NCBI RefSeq assembly: GCF_001812805.1
Contig: NZ_KV810517.1
Location: 45,666 to 109,665 of the forward strand
Reading direction: 5' to 3'
Source of the DNA: Corynebacterium sp. HMSC078H07
Lineage (GTDB): Bacteria > Actinomycetota > Actinomycetes > Mycobacteriales > Mycobacteriaceae
DNA: 64,000 nucleotides
Both the position numbers and the translations under genes were made by a program. Shown piece by piece: positions 52,788-61,771 of this stretch (within the stretch, counting starts at the first letter, position 1; the number at the start of each line of letters is the position of its first letter). The notes below the pieces were generated by a model. That model was not told where the DNA came from. It saw only the letters and a program-made list of their open reading frames with translations, and did not search any database.

Positions 52788-53819
52788 TTACCACGCGTTC
52801 ATCACGTTGAGCACCTGCGACTTGGAGTACTCCAACTCGTAGCCGAACTGCTCCCAGTTGTGCAGGCCCTGAGCCGGGTAGTTCGTCTGGAGACGCACGC
52901 CCATCGCGCGCGCCTTAAGCTCCCACATGCGGGTCGTAGCATTAGCAAAACCTTCAAGTGCCATACCGGAAGCAATATGCTCCGGCTTATAGCGCTGCTG
53001 ATCCAGCGGACCCGGAATACCGGAGGCGGCGGAGACAAACACGTCGGTACCGTGAGCGGCCAGCTCCGGAATCAGGTTGAACGGGTCATTGCTGAAGCGC
53101 TTCGGGTTAATGACGGAACCGTACATGGCGTTGATGTTGAAGCCGCCGGCGTCGAGAAGCGCGAGGCGCATAAAGGTCTGCGCACCCGGCAGAGTCGTGG
53201 TGAGATAACCGGAGTAGGACAGAGCCTGGCGGAACTGCTCCGTGTGCTTGCCGGCCAACGTAATGGCTGCGGTAGCACCCATGGACAGGCCAGCAACGGA
53301 GTTATTGTTGCGGGCCACACCGAAGTTGCCCTCGAGGTAAGCCGGAAGCTCCTTAGTGAGGAAGGTCTCCCACATGTAGTTCACCGGTTCCACCAAGTCA
53401 TAGGTGGCCGGGGCGCGCCAGTCTGCGTAGAAGGACGCGGCGCCACCCACCGGCATCACGAGGGTGATGTTGTGGTCGACGTAGGTACGTGCGGCGTTAA
53501 CGTCATTGATCCACGCGTTGGTGCGGTCGGTAGCGCGAAGACCATCGAGGAGGTACAGGCCCGCGTTGCCGCCGTTCTTGGCCGGCTGAATCTGCACCGG
53601 GATGGTGCGGCCCATAGCCTCAGACCAGACATCACAGCGCTGAACCCAGAAACCTACGCGGTCCCACTCGCAGGCGCCGGTGGCATCGCCACGCAGCCAG
53701 TCACGGTTAGCCGCAGAGGCCTCCTGGGTGCCGGCGGTGACGACGAGGCCCAGAGCAATAGCAATGGCGGCCACAACCGCCATGACACGCGTCCGCAGTG
53801 CGGAACTTAGTGCACTCAT
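52788..53819 (-). CDS. cmt2: Mycoloyltransferase Cmt2/MytB (antigen 85 family)
   Basis: A 343-residue secreted esterase. The signal peptide is residues ~1-40 (cleavage near ASA-AN). The catalytic domain has Ser179 in GLSMGA and the His in GLHNWEQF. There are no LGFP repeats, distinguishing it from Cop1. It transfers mycolate from trehalose monomycolate to wall acceptors, and possibly to proteins in some paralogues. AAGGAG lies five bases before the ATG. Tandem with cop1, typical of this locus. Confidence 0.92.
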   Translation of the reverse strand: MSALSSALRTRVMAVVAAIAIALGLVVTAGTQEASAANRDWLRGDATGACEWDRVGFWVQRCDVWSEAMGRTIPVQIQPAKNGGNAGLYLLDGLRATDRTNAWINDVNAARTYVDHNITLVMPVGGAASFYADWRAPATYDLVEPVNYMWETFLTKELPAYLEGNFGVARNNNSVAGLSMGATAAITLAGKHTEQFRQALSYSGYLTTTLPGAQTFMRLALLDAGGFNINAMYGSVINPKRFSNDPFNLIPELAAHGTDVFVSAASGIPGPLDQQRYKPEHIASGMALEGFANATTRMWELKARAMGVRLQTNYPAQGLHNWEQFGYELEYSKSQVLNVMNAW

Positions 53820-53898
53820 GTTTCTCCTTAACATTCTTACTGCCACTAGTACATCGCCAACACGCCAGCGATGGTTACGGATCAATAACGAGAATCTT

Positions 53899-53917
53899 TT
53901 GTAGGGTAACCTACCCG
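53899..53917 (-). promoter_or_regulatory. Imperfect palindrome upstream of cmt2, weakly DtxR-like
   Basis: The minus strand reads GTAGGTTACCCTAC, a palindrome with CC/GG flanks and the TAGGTTA half of a DtxR box. My alignment gives about 11 of 19 matches, below a confident call. Confidence 0.3.
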
Positions 53918-53945
53918 CCCGCGTTTTGTCTTCCTACGGGGGTGC

Positions 53946-55715
53946 CTACCCGGCGGGGAGGTAGTCCGCTGGGTCCTCCGACAGCTGTAGCGTACGGCCC
54001 GTCGTCAAGGAAAAGACCAGGTTCTTACGGAAGCGCTCCCAGGACATGGGCTCGCTATACGACGCCACCAACTCCTTGAGTTCCGGGGTCTCCAGCGCAG
54101 CACGGGCTTGGCGGGTGGTGTCCTTGTCGTACCACGGCGGCAGGTAGTCAATATCTGCGCCCGACTGCGCTGCCTGCCACTCCAAGGCAAGGGATTTATC
54201 GTGGCCGATGCGCCCGCCTTCCTCGCGCGGCATCCGCGCCGCCAGAGGGGTAGCCAAACCGATGGTGTCCTGGACTCGAACATCAAGCGGCGCATTCATC
54301 GACGTCATACCAAGGTTCACCAAGAACAGCGATGGCGCCTGCTCGCGCCCTTCTTCACGCGGCACGGTGAGCCAGTTGAGGCGGTCGGCATCTTTATCCT
54401 CGACATAGATGACGGCGAGGGCATCACCGTCTTCAAGCTTTCTCATCGCCTCCGGGTAGCCATTCATGAACTTCATCGTGAGATAGTCGCGCGCTGAGCG
54501 TGGCGGATGGCCTGCCTCACGGTTGGTGGCGTAGGTCCAGAAGTCGCGCTCGTCCACGATGGACAGCGTCTTTTCATAGGAATCCCAGTCCGTGTCGTGC
54601 CCCCTGAGCACGATGACGAGAGCCCACACCGCGCACACGCCCGCAGCCAACCAGGTAACGAGCCCCTTGAGCGGTAGCACGAAAACCGGCAGCAGCGCAG
54701 CGAACAGGGGCAACAGAAGCATGCGGCCGTGCATGAAGTCACCGCCGACGCGCAGGATATAGAGCACATGGATGACCACCGCGCTCAGAAGCAGGTACGT
54801 CACCGTCGTGGAACTGCGCAGCTCAGTTGGGCGCAGCTGCGCACGGAAAGCCCAGATGCCGGCGGCCGCCAGCACGATGACGGGCAGGTACAGGGCGTAG
54901 GGCCCCACGAAATCTTGCAGATAGTTCAGGCCGCTGGCCCATGCGCTTTCCGACGCCGACTTCGCCACCGCCGTGTGCGGCGTCACCAACCCGTAGTATC
55001 CCATGCGGAAAACCTGGTACGTACCCGGGATAGGCAGGGCTGCACCCAGGATGCCGAGCCACACCTTCCAATTGCGGTGCGTGGCCAAAAGCAGAATGCC
55101 GGTCAGCCCGCCATACAGCGCAAGCTCTGGGCGCACGAGCCACGATAGGCCCGCCCAGAAGGCCAACCAGTAGGCGCTCAAAGCACTGGTGCCCTCGGCC
55201 CAACGCTGCAGCGAAGCCCACAAGGCCGCGAGGTAGAAAATGGACAGACCCCATTCGAGCCCGGAGGTGAAGAAGTCCCGGGCAGGCGGGAGCGCCAGGT
55301 AGACCAGCGCGCCGGCAGGTGCGACGAGCGGCACGGCGTTGCGGCCCGCCTCAGCGGCTTCGGAGCGGGAACGGTAGAGCCCACGGGCCGTGGCCCACGT
55401 GCCCACCACCATGGCTGCCACCGAAAGCAGCAGACCCAGATTCACCGCAATGGATTCCAAAGAGGCATCAGAAACCCAGTGCACCAGCAGAATGAGATAC
55501 TGCCACAGCGTGGACGTATTGGCCTCCACGCGTTCGCCCACGTTAAAGACCGGCCCATTGCCGGCCTCGAGATTGCGGACGGTGCGCAGGACGATGAGGC
55601 CGTCATCAGAAATCCAGCGGCGCGCGAATCCTCCCCAGAAAGAGAAAACCCCGATCACCAGGACCGAGGCCAGCGCGCTCAACGCCGCCAAAGTACGTGA
55701 ATCGGGTTTTCGCAT
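53946..55715 (-). CDS. aftB: Terminal beta-(1->2)-arabinofuranosyltransferase AftB
   Basis: A 589-residue GT-C enzyme with about ten membrane helices and a C-terminal extracytoplasmic domain of ~200 residues. The early loop ISDDGLIVLR carries the paired aspartates of the active site. It adds the terminal arabinofuranose that receives mycolates, using decaprenyl-phospho-arabinose. ATG at 55715 is preferred over the upstream GTG because TAGACT lies eight bases before it. Confidence 0.93.
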   Translation of the reverse strand: MRKPDSRTLAALSALASVLVIGVFSFWGGFARRWISDDGLIVLRTVRNLEAGNGPVFNVGERVEANTSTLWQYLILLVHWVSDASLESIAVNLGLLLSVAAMVVGTWATARGLYRSRSEAAEAGRNAVPLVAPAGALVYLALPPARDFFTSGLEWGLSIFYLAALWASLQRWAEGTSALSAYWLAFWAGLSWLVRPELALYGGLTGILLLATHRNWKVWLGILGAALPIPGTYQVFRMGYYGLVTPHTAVAKSASESAWASGLNYLQDFVGPYALYLPVIVLAAAGIWAFRAQLRPTELRSSTTVTYLLLSAVVIHVLYILRVGGDFMHGRMLLLPLFAALLPVFVLPLKGLVTWLAAGVCAVWALVIVLRGHDTDWDSYEKTLSIVDERDFWTYATNREAGHPPRSARDYLTMKFMNGYPEAMRKLEDGDALAVIYVEDKDADRLNWLTVPREEGREQAPSLFLVNLGMTSMNAPLDVRVQDTIGLATPLAARMPREEGGRIGHDKSLALEWQAAQSGADIDYLPPWYDKDTTRQARAALETPELKELVASYSEPMSWERFRKNLVFSLTTGRTLQLSEDPADYLPAG

Positions 55716-55723
55716 GAGGAGAG

Positions 55724-55729
55724 AGTCTA
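55724..55729 (-). promoter_or_regulatory. -10 element of a probably leaderless transcript (aftB)
   Basis: TAGACT on the minus strand, eight bases before the aftB ATG, in the 36-bp gap after ubiA. Confidence 0.5.
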
Positions 55730-55751
55730 GCACTGAGACAGCTGTGAGTAC

Positions 55752-56753
55752 TTATCCGCCGATAACCGGCATGACATAGACCGCCATGGCGATGCAGGCC
55801 AGCCACGCCAGCGCCAGAATCTGCAGGACGCGATCCTCCAATGCAATCTCATCCGGGGCGCCGCCATTGCCGCGGTCGACGTCCGCAGCGTAGCGCAGGA
55901 TGGCGATAGTAAACGGAACCATGGACACCTGGTACCACACGCCCGCCGGACCATCAGACTCATTGGACAGCTGGAAACCCCACAGCGAGTAGGACATAAC
56001 CACCGCGGTGGCCGCCAGGGTCCACACAAAGCGCAGGTAGGTCGGCGTATAGCCCTCCAGGGACTTGCGGATCTTCGCGCCCGTGCGCTCCGCCAGGAGA
56101 ATCTCCGAGTAGCGCTTACCGGAAGCCATAAACAGGGAGCCGAAGGCCGCCACCAGCAGGAACCACTGGGACAGCTCAATGCCAGCAGCCACGCCACCGG
56201 CCATGGTGCGGAGCATAAAACCGGAGGACACCAAGCCGATATCGATCACCGGCAGGTGCTTCCACCCGAAGCAATAGCCCAGCTGCAGGCCGATATAGAT
56301 AGCCATGACAATCGCCAGCTGCGGGCCCGCAGTGGCTAGGAAAGACAGGCCAATCGAGCCGATGATGAGCACACCGGCCATCGCATAGGCCAGGCCTATC
56401 GGCAGCACGCCTGCCGCAATAGGACGGAAACGTTTCGTTGGGTGCTCGCGATCCGCTTCCACGTCGCGGGCATCATTGATCAGATAAATAGAGGACGCAC
56501 CCATGCAGAAGACGATGAAGGCGAGGAGGACGTCGAGAAGCACGCGCGTATGAAACAGCGCGTCCGCACCAGCCGCGGCGGGCGCAGCGAGGACGAGGAC
56601 GTTCTTGACCCACTGCTTGGGGCGCAGGGCCTTGACCATGCCATCGGCGAGGTTCTTCGGCGGCTTGCGCTTGCGGCCGGTATCGATGCCGGAGGTGTGC
56701 GGCTCCGAGTGGAAGACTTTCTGGTCGCCGTCATCAACGCGTCGGGTGCTCAT
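55752..56753 (-). CDS. ubiA: Decaprenyl-phosphate phosphoribosyltransferase (UbiA)
   Basis: A 333-residue UbiA-superfamily prenyltransferase with nine or so helices after a 40-residue polar N-terminus. The Mg-binding motif is N93-D94-x2-D (NDARDVEADREHPTK), followed by RFRPIA. It makes decaprenyl-phosphoryl-5-phosphoribose, the first committed step to the arabinose donor used by AftB and AftD. It overlaps the phosphatase gene by ATGA. Confidence 0.95.
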   Translation of the reverse strand: MSTRRVDDGDQKVFHSEPHTSGIDTGRKRKPPKNLADGMVKALRPKQWVKNVLVLAAPAAAGADALFHTRVLLDVLLAFIVFCMGASSIYLINDARDVEADREHPTKRFRPIAAGVLPIGLAYAMAGVLIIGSIGLSFLATAGPQLAIVMAIYIGLQLGYCFGWKHLPVIDIGLVSSGFMLRTMAGGVAAGIELSQWFLLVAAFGSLFMASGKRYSEILLAERTGAKIRKSLEGYTPTYLRFVWTLAATAVVMSYSLWGFQLSNESDGPAGVWYQVSMVPFTIAILRYAADVDRGNGGAPDEIALEDRVLQILALAWLACIAMAVYVMPVIGG

Positions 56754-57277
56754 CGGGTCTTCCTTTCATAGCGGTGACAGGCCTCTGCGGTGGCGGCGCC
56801 GAGGAGGGCGCCGAGCGCGGTATCGGACGGATAATGTACTCCGAGCACCATACGCGAGGCCATCATGACCGGCACGCCCACGAGCGGCGCTGGGGTTCCC
56901 ATGACGTGGGCGGCGCCGACGAGGAACGCGCTTGTCGACGTCGCGTGGGACGACGGAAACGACAGCTTAGACGGCGTTTTCACGCCGACCTTCACGTAGT
57001 CATAATCCGGGCGCTTGCGGCGCACAATGCGCTTGATCACAACGCTGGCTGCGTGGGCGGTAAATGCGCCCACACCGACATAAGCCCACTGGCGGCGCGC
57101 CGCTGGCTTTGCGTAGTTCACGCCCGCGCCCACCGCGGACAGGGCCATCCAGCCCAGGGCGTGCTCGCCGAAGTGGCTTAGCGCTCGGGCAGTGGGCAGG
57201 ACGCCGGGGGCGTCGAAGGCCACATCTTGGATCTTTTCCAGGGCGTGGGATTCGGCGACGGAAAGCTTACTGGGCAT
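56750..57277 (-). CDS. PAP2-family phosphatase (probable decaprenyl-phosphoribose 5-phosphate phosphatase)
   Basis: A 175-residue membrane protein with the three PAP2 motifs: KRIVRRKRP, PSSHATS and SRMVLGVHYPSD. Its place between glfT2 and ubiA matches the Rv3807c position, a candidate to dephosphorylate the UbiA product. ATG at 57277 has GAAAGGTG four bases upstream and overlaps the glfT2 end by 11 bp; the ubiA start overlaps its own stop. This makes a tightly coupled three-gene unit. Confidence 0.9.
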   Translation of the reverse strand: MPSKLSVAESHALEKIQDVAFDAPGVLPTARALSHFGEHALGWMALSAVGAGVNYAKPAARRQWAYVGVGAFTAHAASVVIKRIVRRKRPDYDYVKVGVKTPSKLSFPSSHATSTSAFLVGAAHVMGTPAPLVGVPVMMASRMVLGVHYPSDTALGALLGAATAEACHRYERKTR

Positions 57278-59219
57278 CGAACACCTTTCGCCAGGATTCA
57301 CGGGAGGTCAGCTCCGGCAAGGCTGCACGGTACTCAGCCCGCAGGTCGTCGAAGTTATCCTCGATTTCCTTGAGCAGCTCGCGGGTAGAGCTCACCAGCT
57401 CCTTGGCCAGGTCACGGTCGCGCTTGCGGAAGGCCACGCCGGTGCCACCTGCGGTGGAGACCGTGGCGGAGTCGACGCGGGAAAGCGTAAACCACCGCGC
57501 CTCCTCCGGGGTGAGGTTGAGCTGCGGGGCCTCGTGGTGCGCGCGGTCTTCCTTGCTCACCAAGTGCTTGGCGGACTGGAGGAGCCACGGGATCTTCTTG
57601 AGCTTGCCCAAGCGGCCGCCGATGTTGCGGGTGGGCACGCCCGGCGCGCCCGTAGGTGCAGGCAGTTGGTCGGCGGACTCGATAATGACAGCGTCGGAGT
57701 AGCCCTTGCGGATCTCCGCGATACGCGGCAGTGAAGACTCCAGGATGTCGAAGAGACGATCCGGTCCGGCCAGGAAGTCCTTCATGGCTTCCAGCTGGAT
57801 GGCCATTGTGGAGTATTCCATGCACATGGTGTGCTTAAGGGTGGACTTGAAGATGCTGCGCGTAATGCCGCGCGGGTCGCCCTCGTGATAGAGCGCCGCC
57901 ACGATAAGACGGTTGCGCAGGTGGAAGTAGGCCTGCCAGTCGATGGCATCGTCCTTATCTGCCCAGGCCATGTGCCAGATGGCTGCACCCGGCCACGTCA
58001 CCGTGGGGAAACCCTTGGATGCTGCACGTAGGGAGTATTCGGTGTCATCCCACTTGATGAACAGCGGCAGTGGCTGACCGGTGGTCTCCGCCACGATGCG
58101 CGGGAAGAGGCACATCCACCAGCCGTTGTATTCCACATCAATGCGGCGGTGCAGCGCGCGGGAGTCGTACTTCTTCGGGTCCAAGCGAGATTCCTTGGTG
58201 CCGATGGCGCGCAGCGGGTACTTGGCAAAGTCGTGGTCGTACACAGCATGCTCGGCCGCGCCCCACATGAAGTCAGCGCGGTTGACGCGCTCACCGGTGG
58301 TGCGCAGCTGGGAGCGCTCCTGCAGGTTGAGCATCTCACCGCCCACGATGAAAGGCTTGGCCGCATAACGTGCCGCTTGGACCGCACGCAGGATGGAATC
58401 CGGCTCAATCGCGATGTCATCATCCATATAGAGGATGTAGGGCGAGTCGGTATTCTCCAGTGCTTCAAACATGATGCGGGAGTAGCCGCCCGAGCCACCC
58501 AAGTTGCCCTGGCGGAACTCGCGGAAGCGCTCACCAAAGTGCGCGACGGCCTCGTCGTAGCCCGGCTCGTCCGCCGGGTGCTGGTTGCCCTGGTCCGGCA
58601 TGAGGACGTAGTCGATGATGCCGTCCACCACTGGGTCCTCCGCCAGCGCCTGCAGTGCTGCGACGGCATCGGTGGGGCGGTTGAAAGTCGGGATACCCAC
58701 GGCCACGCGCTTGTCCTGCGCCGAGTATTCGCTGCCGTCCGGGAGGAGCTGCGGGTTCGGGGCGTGGGGGGCGGCCCAGGAGGCGTCGGCAAGCACGGTG
58801 TCTGCCACCGCCGCGACGTCGAACCACAGCAGGCCGCCATCCTCGAAATTCTTCAGAGGCAGCTCGAACTCGTGGTGGCCAGTGGTCACCACGTGGTTGG
58901 CCACGGAAATGCGCTGGCCGTCCTGCTTGGAGCGGTAGAGGGAAATGTTGGCCTCGCCCTCGACGTCCATCACGAGCACGATGGACTTCAGCTGGGACCA
59001 GCGGCGCCAATAAGCAGCCGGGAAAGCGTTGAAGTAGGTCTCGAAGGAGGCTTCCTCGCCCGCCGGAATGGTGACGGAGGTGCGGTCGTTCCAGCTGAGG
59101 CGCTCGCGGTTGCGCTCCGATTCGATGAGGTAGAGCATGCGGACGTCGCTCGGCTCGCCGCGCTTCGGCAGCAGGATGCGCTGTACGGGTTCGTACGCAG
59201 CAGGATTGTTGGCAGTCAC
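57267..59219 (-). CDS. glfT2: Galactofuranosyltransferase GlfT2
   Basis: A 650-residue GT2 enzyme: N-terminal beta-sandwich, GT-A domain with GNLGGSGGYSR and the metal-binding DDDI near residue 265, the catalytic-region HMAW motif, and a helical C-terminus. It polymerises the galactan chain with alternating beta-(1->5) and beta-(1->6) linkages from UDP-galactofuranose. The GTG at 59219 (MTANNP) is preferred over an in-frame GTG at 59240; no strong ribosome binding site separates them. Confidence 0.94.
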   Translation of the reverse strand: MTANNPAAYEPVQRILLPKRGEPSDVRMLYLIESERNRERLSWNDRTSVTIPAGEEASFETYFNAFPAAYWRRWSQLKSIVLVMDVEGEANISLYRSKQDGQRISVANHVVTTGHHEFELPLKNFEDGGLLWFDVAAVADTVLADASWAAPHAPNPQLLPDGSEYSAQDKRVAVGIPTFNRPTDAVAALQALAEDPVVDGIIDYVLMPDQGNQHPADEPGYDEAVAHFGERFREFRQGNLGGSGGYSRIMFEALENTDSPYILYMDDDIAIEPDSILRAVQAARYAAKPFIVGGEMLNLQERSQLRTTGERVNRADFMWGAAEHAVYDHDFAKYPLRAIGTKESRLDPKKYDSRALHRRIDVEYNGWWMCLFPRIVAETTGQPLPLFIKWDDTEYSLRAASKGFPTVTWPGAAIWHMAWADKDDAIDWQAYFHLRNRLIVAALYHEGDPRGITRSIFKSTLKHTMCMEYSTMAIQLEAMKDFLAGPDRLFDILESSLPRIAEIRKGYSDAVIIESADQLPAPTGAPGVPTRNIGGRLGKLKKIPWLLQSAKHLVSKEDRAHHEAPQLNLTPEEARWFTLSRVDSATVSTAGGTGVAFRKRDRDLAKELVSSTRELLKEIEDNFDDLRAEYRAALPELTSRESWRKVFDAQ

Positions 59220-59349
59220 GATATCTTCGGTTCTCCACACAGTTTTCGACAGTATTCAGGAACCAAGATTAGTGGTTTCGCGCTCTTCCGCTGAGTTCCC
59301 ACGCGGCGCTGAGCAAGGTCTGGGAAATGCAGAGGCTACCGATCGCGAA

Positions 59350-59383
59350 AGCCTCCAGGATCTACGAGAGATCACTGGAGGCT
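59350..59383 (-). terminator. Terminator-like hairpin upstream of glfT2
   Basis: AGCCTCCAG-GATCT and AGATC-A-CTGGAGGCT pair over 14 bp with one bulge and a five-base loop. Located 40 bp after the pseudo-phosphatase gene, it probably ends that transcript; the T-tract is short. Confidence 0.65.
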
Positions 59384-59423
59384 GTACTACTTCGCCCTCA
59401 ACTAGCGTCAGGGCTCCGGAGTT

Positions 59424-60032
59424 TTAGGCCGTCACCGGCGCATCCTCCGAAATGGGCTCGATGCCGAGGCGGTTGAGCATGTAGATCACGCGGGCGCCGA
59501 GGTCATCGGCCAACTCGCGGGTCTCTTCCACCGTTTCAGCGGTAGCGATATCCCAAATCTTGATGTCCTTGCCTGCCTCATCGCGTGGGAGGTCGCGGCC
59601 AAGGTACACAATGTAATCCGGGATGGTCAGCAGACGCAGGTCCTCAAGGTAACGGTCCGGGTGTTCAGCCATACCGCGCTCCTGGAGCACGTGGGCCATG
59701 TGGGAATCGGACTCGTTCTCCGGGTGAGCCACGGCAGCGTCCACCAGCAGGGCATCGCCGGCGTACTTCTTCGTCAACGCCACGGCTGCCTGGGCCAGCG
59801 CATGGTCGGCGCCGGCAGCAAAACGCACGTGGATACGGTGGCCACCAAAGTGCTCACGCACTTCACGCTCCACCATCACTGGCACAAAGTCCTCGAGAGT
59901 AGCGCCTTCCTCGTGGCGCTTAATGGCAGCGTCCAGGACGGAGTTAATCTCGTCGGTGCTGTATTCGTGACCGTAGTCGGCCTGAAGATCCTGGCGCAGA
60001 GTATCGAAACGACGGGAATTCGGGGCGGTCAT
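59424..60032 (-). CDS. LMW-phosphatase/arsenate-reductase-like protein lacking the catalytic P-loop
   Basis: A 202-residue protein. Residues 1-62 form a three-helix bundle like the dimerisation domain before corynebacterial ArsC1-type arsenate reductases (RFDTLRQDLQADY to MVEREVREHFG). The rest follows the low-molecular-weight phosphatase fold: ALAQAAVALTKKYAG where the first helix is expected, IPDYIVYLGRD, KIWDIATAE and a final ETRELADDLGARV helix. The strand that should lead into CX5R reads VRFAAGADHA, with no Cys and no Arg, so phosphatase or reductase activity is not expected. A regulatory or scaffold role for this pseudoenzyme is inferred. Confidence 0.7.
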   Translation of the reverse strand: MTAPNSRRFDTLRQDLQADYGHEYSTDEINSVLDAAIKRHEEGATLEDFVPVMVEREVREHFGGHRIHVRFAAGADHALAQAAVALTKKYAGDALLVDAAVAHPENESDSHMAHVLQERGMAEHPDRYLEDLRLLTIPDYIVYLGRDLPRDEAGKDIKIWDIATAETVEETRELADDLGARVIYMLNRLGIEPISEDAPVTA

Positions 60033-60077
60033 TTTAAACTCACTTTCTGTTCGCCTATTGTTAACCTGGAGTTTACT

Positions 60078-60338
60078 TTAGCGAGTTGTTGTCCCGACCT
60101 CAAGTTTTACTTTCACACCGCTCATGATTGGCGCCGGCGATGGTCTTCGGGGCCCACAAAGGCCAAAGGCCTGCCGGGTGTTCCGGCAGGCCTTCTTTGC
60201 TTGCTGCTTCTTCTTATCGGGAATCTGCGTTGCCCGATTCCGAAGCTTGAGATGTTCCTCAAGCCGCTCCGGGGACATCTTCCACATGCTGCGGTCCGCA
60301 GCCCCGGGCGCGCGCTTCCTCTTCTTGCGCTGGGCCAT
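60078..60338 (-). CDS. Small basic protein with a strong Shine-Dalgarno
   Basis: An 86-residue very basic protein opening MAQRKKRKRAPG, with a helical segment MSPERLEEHLKLRNR followed by a Lys/Gln-rich part. AAGGAGGTGA, a near-perfect anti-16S complement, lies five bases before the ATG, so it is well translated. A terminator-like hairpin falls within the C-terminal codons, so the functional protein may be shorter or the 3' sequence altered. The basic composition suggests nucleic acid or ribosome association; no family is recognised. Confidence 0.65.
   Translation of the reverse strand: MAQRKKRKRAPGAADRSMWKMSPERLEEHLKLRNRATQIPDKKKQQAKKACRNTRQAFGLCGPRRPSPAPIMSGVKVKLEVGTTTR
60166..60194. terminator. 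Strong GC-rich hairpin inside the small basic gene
   Basis: AAGGCCTGCCGG-GTGTT-CCGGCAGGCCTT is a perfect 12-bp stem with a five-base loop. Plus-strand flank is T-rich (CTTTGCTTGCTG...); the minus strand has TTTGGCCTTTG. Confidence 0.7.
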
Positions 60339-60419
60339 GCCGTCACCTCCTTCCATCGAGGTGTTTCAGCATAGCGCGCCGTGCCGCACTATAGGGAGCG
60401 GCCGGGGCAGCGCCGTAGC

Positions 60420-61637
<1,218 letters not shown>

Positions 61638-61719
61638 CTACCCCTGGTGCCGCGGATGACGAACACGCGCGTGTCACACCTCCGACCCCACACGCAACTG
61701 TCGTAACATGTGTCCCGTT

Positions 61720-61746
61720 GGTTAACTTTTTGCGCTCTTTTTAACC
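61720..61746. promoter_or_regulatory. Inverted repeat between glf and the amidase gene
   Basis: GGTTAA and TTAACC flank a T-rich 15-bp spacer, 26 bp before the amidase start. A possible regulator site in the divergent promoter region. Confidence 0.35.
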
Positions 61747-61771
61747 TGCAGATAGCCCCTAGGGAGTAACA

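Noticed and set aside
60166..60194. Riboswitch or structured RNA
   Set aside because: A single simple hairpin with a terminator-like stem and no additional conserved helices.
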